A stretch of DNA of 64,000 nt. It comes from Aquimarina sp042434915 (GTDB taxonomy: Bacteria; Bacteroidota; Bacteroidia; Flavobacteriales; Flavobacteriaceae). The notes under the pieces were generated by a model. The model was not told where the DNA came from, searched no databases, and saw nothing but the letters and a program-made list of their open reading frames with translations. The DNA is taken from assembly GCF_042434915.1 (NCBI RefSeq), contig NZ_CP170198.1, positions 1,736,001 through 1,800,000 of the forward strand. The letters are read 5' to 3'. This document shows, piece after piece, positions 61,905 to 64,000 of the stretch (positions are counted from its first letter, which is position 1; every line of letters begins with the position of its first letter). Position numbers and translations under genes: made by a program.

Positions 61905-63095
61905 ATGAAAACAGCATATATAGTTAAAGCATATCGAACTGCCGTAGGTAAAGCACCTCGCGGAGTGTTCAGATTTAAAAGACCCGATGAATTGGCAGCC
62001 GAAACCATCGAATACATGATGAACGAGCTACCTAATTTTGACAAGACCAGAATTGATGATGTGATTGTAGGTAATGCAATGCCAGAAGCAGAGCAAGGTC
62101 TTAACGTTGCACGCTTAATTTCCCTAATGGGGTTAAAGGTAGAGGACGTGCCTGGAGTAACAGTAAATAGATATTGTGCATCTGGTATCGAGACTATCGG
62201 TATGGCCACAGCTAAGATTCAATCTGGTATGGCAGATTGCATTATTGCTGGAGGTGCAGAAAGTATGTCATACATACCTATGGGCGGATACAAACCAACC
62301 CCAGATTACAAGTTAGCTGCCAATGGCCACGAAGATTATTATTGGGGAATGGGACTTACAGCAGAGGCCGTTGCCCATCAATTCAAGGTGTCTCGAGAAG
62401 ATCAGGATGAGTTTGCATATAAGTCTCATATGAAAGCACTTAAAGCACAAGCCGATGGTAAATTCGATGACCAGATTGTGCCCATTACAGTAGAACACAC
62501 GTATGTTGATGAGGATAGTAAAAAAGTAACTAAGAGCTATACTGTTTCCAAAGATGAAGGTCCTCGAGCCGGAACTTCAAAAGAAGTGCTAGCAAAGTTA
62601 CGCCCTGTCTTTGAAGCAGGCGGAAGTGTAACCGCCGGTAACTCTTCACAAATGAGTGATGGAGCAGCGTTTGTATTGGTTATGAGTGAAGAAATGGTAA
62701 AAGAATTAAATCTAGAACCTATCGCCCGATTAGTTAACTATGCAGCTGCAGGAGTTGAGCCTAGAATCATGGGAATAGGACCTGTTAAAGCTATTCCTAA
62801 AGCATTAAAACAAGCAGGTTTGAAACAACAAGATATCGAACTAATAGAATTAAACGAGGCATTTGCTTCACAATCCTTAGCAGTAATGCGAGAGCTTGAT
62901 CTTAACCAAGATATCGTAAATGTTAATGGTGGTGCTATTGCATTAGGACATCCACTAGGTTGTACAGGAGCTAAGCTTTCGGTTCAATTATTTGATGAAA
63001 TGCGCAAACGTGACATGACAGGAAAATATGGAATGGTTACCATGTGTGTAGGTACGGGACAGGGTGCTGCTGGTATTTACGAGTTCCTTAAATAA
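61905..63095 (+). CDS. fadA: Acetyl-CoA C-acyltransferase (3-ketoacyl-CoA thiolase)
   Basis: A 396-residue thiolase that cuts 3-ketoacyl-CoA with CoA in the last step of beta-oxidation. The acylated Cys is in VNRYCASGIETIG, the second active-site part is GGAIALGHPLGCTGA with the His, and the general base Cys is in MVTMCVGTGQGAAGI. The size is typical. It follows fadN after a 408-bp insert that carries a four-helix-bundle pseudogene, and precedes fadE by ~105 bp. That is the fadN-fadA-fadE order of Bacillus. Confidence 0.95.
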   Translation: MKTAYIVKAYRTAVGKAPRGVFRFKRPDELAAETIEYMMNELPNFDKTRIDDVIVGNAMPEAEQGLNVARLISLMGLKVEDVPGVTVNRYCASGIETIGMATAKIQSGMADCIIAGGAESMSYIPMGGYKPTPDYKLAANGHEDYYWGMGLTAEAVAHQFKVSREDQDEFAYKSHMKALKAQADGKFDDQIVPITVEHTYVDEDSKKVTKSYTVSKDEGPRAGTSKEVLAKLRPVFEAGGSVTAGNSSQMSDGAAFVLVMSEEMVKELNLEPIARLVNYAAAGVEPRIMGIGPVKAIPKALKQAGLKQQDIELIELNEAFASQSLAVMRELDLNQDIVNVNGGAIALGHPLGCTGAKLSVQLFDEMRKRDMTGKYGMVTMCVGTGQGAAGIYEFLK

Positions 63096-63118
63096 AACTA
63101 ATGATCATAAAAAATTAG

Positions 63119-63180
63119 ATCGAATACGAATTCGATATTAGATATTAATAAACCCTAGATGAATAGGAGAAATCATCTAG
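63119..63180 (+). other. Two hairpins in the fadA-fadE gap
   Basis: ATCGAAT/ATTCGAT (63119-63125 and 63130-63136) and CTAGATGA/TCATCTAG (63155-63162 and 63173-63180, 10-nt loop) are two inverted repeats in the 105-bp gap. Neither has a T-run, so they look like mRNA structures or a processing site, not terminators. Confidence 0.45.
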
Positions 63181-63200
63181 ATTCAAAACAAACAATAATA

Positions 63201-64000
63201 ATGAGTACAGAAACTATAAATAAAGATATTCTTAGAGGAGGAGAGTTCCTTGTAAAAGAAACCAAAGCAGAAGATATTTTCACTATGGAAGATTTTTCTG
63301 AAGAACAAAAAATGATGCGTGATAGCGCCAAAGAATTTGTCGATCGAGAATTATGGGCAAACTGGGAGCGTTTCGAGAAAAAAGATTACGCTTTTACAGA
63401 GACATGTATGCGTAAAGCAGGTGAACTAGGACTTTTGGGAGTAGCTGTACCCGAAGCGTATGACGGTTTAGGTATGGGCTTTGTTTCTACCATGCTAGTT
63501 TGCGATTACATTTCTGGTGCAACCGGATCATTTAGCACCGCATTTGGAGCACACACAGGTATTGGTACCATGCCAATTACATTATATGGAAATGAAGAAC
63601 AGAAGAAAAAATACGTTCCCAAATTAGCTACTGGTGAATGGTTCGGAGCGTATTGTCTCACAGAGCCAGGTGCAGGATCTGATGCCAACTCTGGGAAAAC
63701 TAAAGCTGTATTATCAGACGATGGAAAACATTATTTAATCTCAGGACAAAAAATGTGGATTTCTAATGCCGGATTCTGTAGCTTATTTATTGTATTTGCC
63801 AGAATAGGAGATGACAAAAATATTACCGGATTTATCGTTGAAAACGACCCTTCCAATGGAATTTCTATGGGAGACGAAGAAAAGAAATTAGGTATCCACT
63901 CCTCCTCTACACGACAAGTATTCTTTAACGAAACCAAAGTCCCAGTAGAAAATATGCTTTCAGAGCGCGGTAATGGGTTTAAAATTGCCATGAATGCTCT
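63201..64000 (+). CDS. fadE: Acyl-CoA dehydrogenase, C-terminus beyond the window
   Basis: The frame from the ATG at 63201 (MSTETINKDILRGGE) stays open to the end of the window, 266 codons. The protein is a FAD enzyme that makes trans-2-enoyl-CoA, the first oxidation step. The N-terminal helical domain (MEDFSEEQKMMRDSAKEFVDRE, LGLLGVAVPEAYDGLG) and the middle beta-domain, with the FAD/substrate motif YCLTEPGAGSD and ISGQKMWISN, are complete. The catalytic Glu and C-terminal domain lie outside. The N-terminal leader and size fit FadE of B. subtilis (594 aa) more than short-chain enzymes. Confidence 0.93.
   Translation, partial: MSTETINKDILRGGEFLVKETKAEDIFTMEDFSEEQKMMRDSAKEFVDRELWANWERFEKKDYAFTETCMRKAGELGLLGVAVPEAYDGLGMGFVSTMLVCDYISGATGSFSTAFGAHTGIGTMPITLYGNEEQKKKYVPKLATGEWFGAYCLTEPGAGSDANSGKTKAVLSDDGKHYLISGQKMWISNAGFCSLFIVFARIGDDKNITGFIVENDPSNGISMGDEEKKLGIHSSSTRQVFFNETKVPVENMLSERGNGFKIAMNA

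Overview
The window is about 64 kb of AT-rich chromosome from a Bacteroidota bacterium, most likely a marine-type member of the Flavobacteriaceae. The grounds are: promoters of the TTTG-N19-TAnnTTTG kind, many lipoproteins and TonB-type outer-membrane proteins, Bacteroidota families such as DUF4252, DUF4199 and the alternative GlmU, a CarB without its allosteric domain, and a giant secreted protein with Asp-rich calcium-binding repeats. It is mostly ordinary core genome, with no phage, insertion sequence, CRISPR array, rRNA or tRNA that I can see.

Layout. 1-6.4 kb: the 5' part of a large repeat-containing secreted protein, then a LuxR-type response regulator and its TPR sensor kinase, all on the minus strand. 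6.5-10.1 kb: a tiny lipoprotein, a sirtuin lacking its zinc cysteines, a helical protein and purB. 10.2-12.3 kb: an ECF sigma / membrane anti-sigma-like / two DUF4252 operon. 12.4-15.3 kb: tandem S41 protease lipoproteins. 15.4-24.0 kb: a vitamin B12 uptake and salvage locus, with a BtuB-like receptor behind a cobalamin riboswitch on the minus strand and, divergently, cobU-cobT-cobS-cobC followed by btuF-btuC-btuD. 24.1-28.2 kb: rmuC, a serine hydrolase, a thioesterase and a cytochrome-like lipoprotein. 28.2-31.4 kb: carB and rpmH. 31.5-43.6 kb: housekeeping and envelope genes (cardiolipin synthase, lytic transglycosylase, mtaB, an oligopeptide-type binding protein, alternative GlmU, ribosomal protein L31, a glycosyltransferase). 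43.7-47.3 kb: a phosphohexomutase with a frameshift in a C7 tract and an MsbA-like ABC exporter. 47.3-48.5 kb: four tandem copies of a ~305-bp non-coding unit. 48.5-50.1 kb: a second ECF sigma module. 50.1-56.3 kb: a BNR-repeat lipoprotein, an RsmB/NSUN rRNA methyltransferase and purL. 56.6-64 kb: a fatty-acid beta-oxidation regulon (acyl-CoA ligase, MarR regulator, fadN-fadA-fadE order).

How genes work together. The B12 locus is a salvage and assembly pathway: outer-membrane receptor, binding protein, ABC importer, and nucleotide-loop assembly enzymes, with no corrin-ring synthesis genes in view. The fatty-acid cluster looks like a MarR-controlled regulon, because a palindrome with an ATGCATGCAT core lies upstream of both the acyl-CoA ligase and the marR-fadNAE operon.

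The most unusual element is the 305-bp tandem array. Each unit has an invariant ~105-bp core beside a GC-rich hairpin, with two more potential hairpins inside it. The first three units end in a Bacteroidota-type promoter, placed just before the next unit's hairpin. This fits a tandem small-RNA cluster, though only sequence evidence supports it. Other items worth a look are a four-helix-bundle pseudogene bounded by 12-bp inverted repeats inside the fad operon, and the frameshift at a slippery C7 heptamer.
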